Origin: an uncultured Pelagibacteraceae bacterium
Lineage (GTDB): Bacteria > Pseudomonadota > Alphaproteobacteria > Pelagibacterales > Pelagibacteraceae
Assembly (NCBI GenBank): GCA_902585265.1
Contig: CACICY010000003.1
Coordinates: 1-64,000 of the forward strand
Length of the DNA: 64,000 nucleotides
Direction: 5' to 3'
The notes below the pieces were generated by a model. The model had not been told where the DNA came from. It did no database searches and saw only the letters and a program-made list of their open reading frames with translations. Positions 63,224 to 64,000 of this stretch are shown piece by piece (the stretch's first letter is position 1; the number at the start of each line of letters is the position of its first letter). The position numbers were made by a program, and so were the translations under genes.

Positions 63224-64000
63224 GGGGCTTGTATGGTCCCTCTGGTGTTACACTTATATAATCAGCTTGCTCTTTAGATAACGGTGTTAATTTTGCACCA
63301 ACTTTATCTAAATGAAGCCTTGCAACCTTTTCATCTAAGTGTTTAGGAAGCACATAAACTTTATTTTCATAGTTATCTGAATTATTCCAAAGCTCAATTT
63401 GAGCAATTACCTGGTTAGTAAATGATGCACTCATAACAAAACTTGGGTGACCAGTTCCACAACCTAAATTTACAAGTCTTCCTTCAGCTAACAAAATTAA
63501 TCTTTTGTCATCTGGGAATGTTATTTCATGAACTTGGGGTTTTACTTCATCCCATTTATAATTTTTCAAAGCCTCAACTTGTATTTCATTATCAAAGTGA
63601 CCGATATTACATAGAATAGATCTATCTTTCATAGCTCTCATATGATCTGCTGTTACTACATCTTTATTTCCTGTTGCTGTTACAACAATATCTGCTTGAC
63701 CTATCATTTCATCCATTAGAACTACTTCGTAACCTTCCATAGCGGCTTGCAATGCACAAATTGGATCAGTTTCTGTTACTAAAACTCTTGCTCCGCTTTG
63801 TCTTAAAGATGCAGCACTGCCTTTTCCAACGTCACCAAAGCCTGCAACTATTGCAACTTTTCCTGACATCATTACATCAGTAGCTCTTTTAATTCCATCA
63901 ACTAAACTCTCTCTACATCCATATAAGTTATCAAATTTTGATTTTGTAACTGAATCGTTTACATTAATTGCTGGCACTAACAATTGTCCTTGTTCTTCCA
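63207..64000 (-). CDS. ahcY: adenosylhomocysteinase (N-terminus beyond the window)
   Basis: [46 protein letters not shown]-terminal [10 protein letters not shown]; open to the right edge. Confidence 0.96.
   Translation of the reverse strand, partial: EEQGQLLVPAINVNDSVTKSKFDNLYGCRESLVDGIKRATDVMMSGKVAIVAGFGDVGKGSAASLRQSGARVLVTETDPICALQAAMEGYEVVLMDEMIGQADIVVTATGNKDVVTADHMRAMKDRSILCNIGHFDNEIQVEALKNYKWDEVKPQVHEITFPDDKRLILLAEGRLVNLGCGTGHPSFVMSASFTNQVIAQIELWNNSDNYENKVYVLPKHLDEKVARLHLDKVGAKLTPLSKEQADYISVTPEGPYKPHAYRY

Overview
This 64 kb, low-GC, very gene-dense window is almost entirely protein-coding. Gene content, base composition and protein style fit a streamlined marine alphaproteobacterium of the SAR11/Pelagibacterales type; that assignment is inferred, not proven. 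I see core metabolism and housekeeping blocks: ispH-thrB-rnhA; thrC; a cytochrome c oxidase operon with ctaB and an extra subunit-III-like gene; a lipid A/LPS block (msbA, waaA, lpxK, lpxL-like); purD; ileS-lspA; groESL; typA; aceA with a divergent XRE/short-chain-fatty-acyl-type regulator; cfa; hsp20; a BMP-type ABC transporter next to a phosphoribosyltransferase; an RND efflux pair; gpmA; tsaE-amgK-murU-like genes; and a partial ahcY at the right edge. I found no tRNA, rRNA, CRISPR array, transposon, prophage or toxin-antitoxin/defence island. The most interesting signals are: (1) an apparently unannotated 53-aa small ORF upstream of aceA, facing a dense TTTACAA-type operator array with 9-bp periodicity and two perfect palindromes in front of the XRE regulator; (2) a 384-aa protein with an extreme poly-lysine N-terminus; (3) matched heat-shock-like promoters before groES and hsp20, plus a 5'UTR hairpin before hsp20; (4) a second COX III-like gene with a small membrane protein and an intergenic inverted repeat beside the cytochrome oxidase operon. 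I did not find a clearly new multi-gene system.
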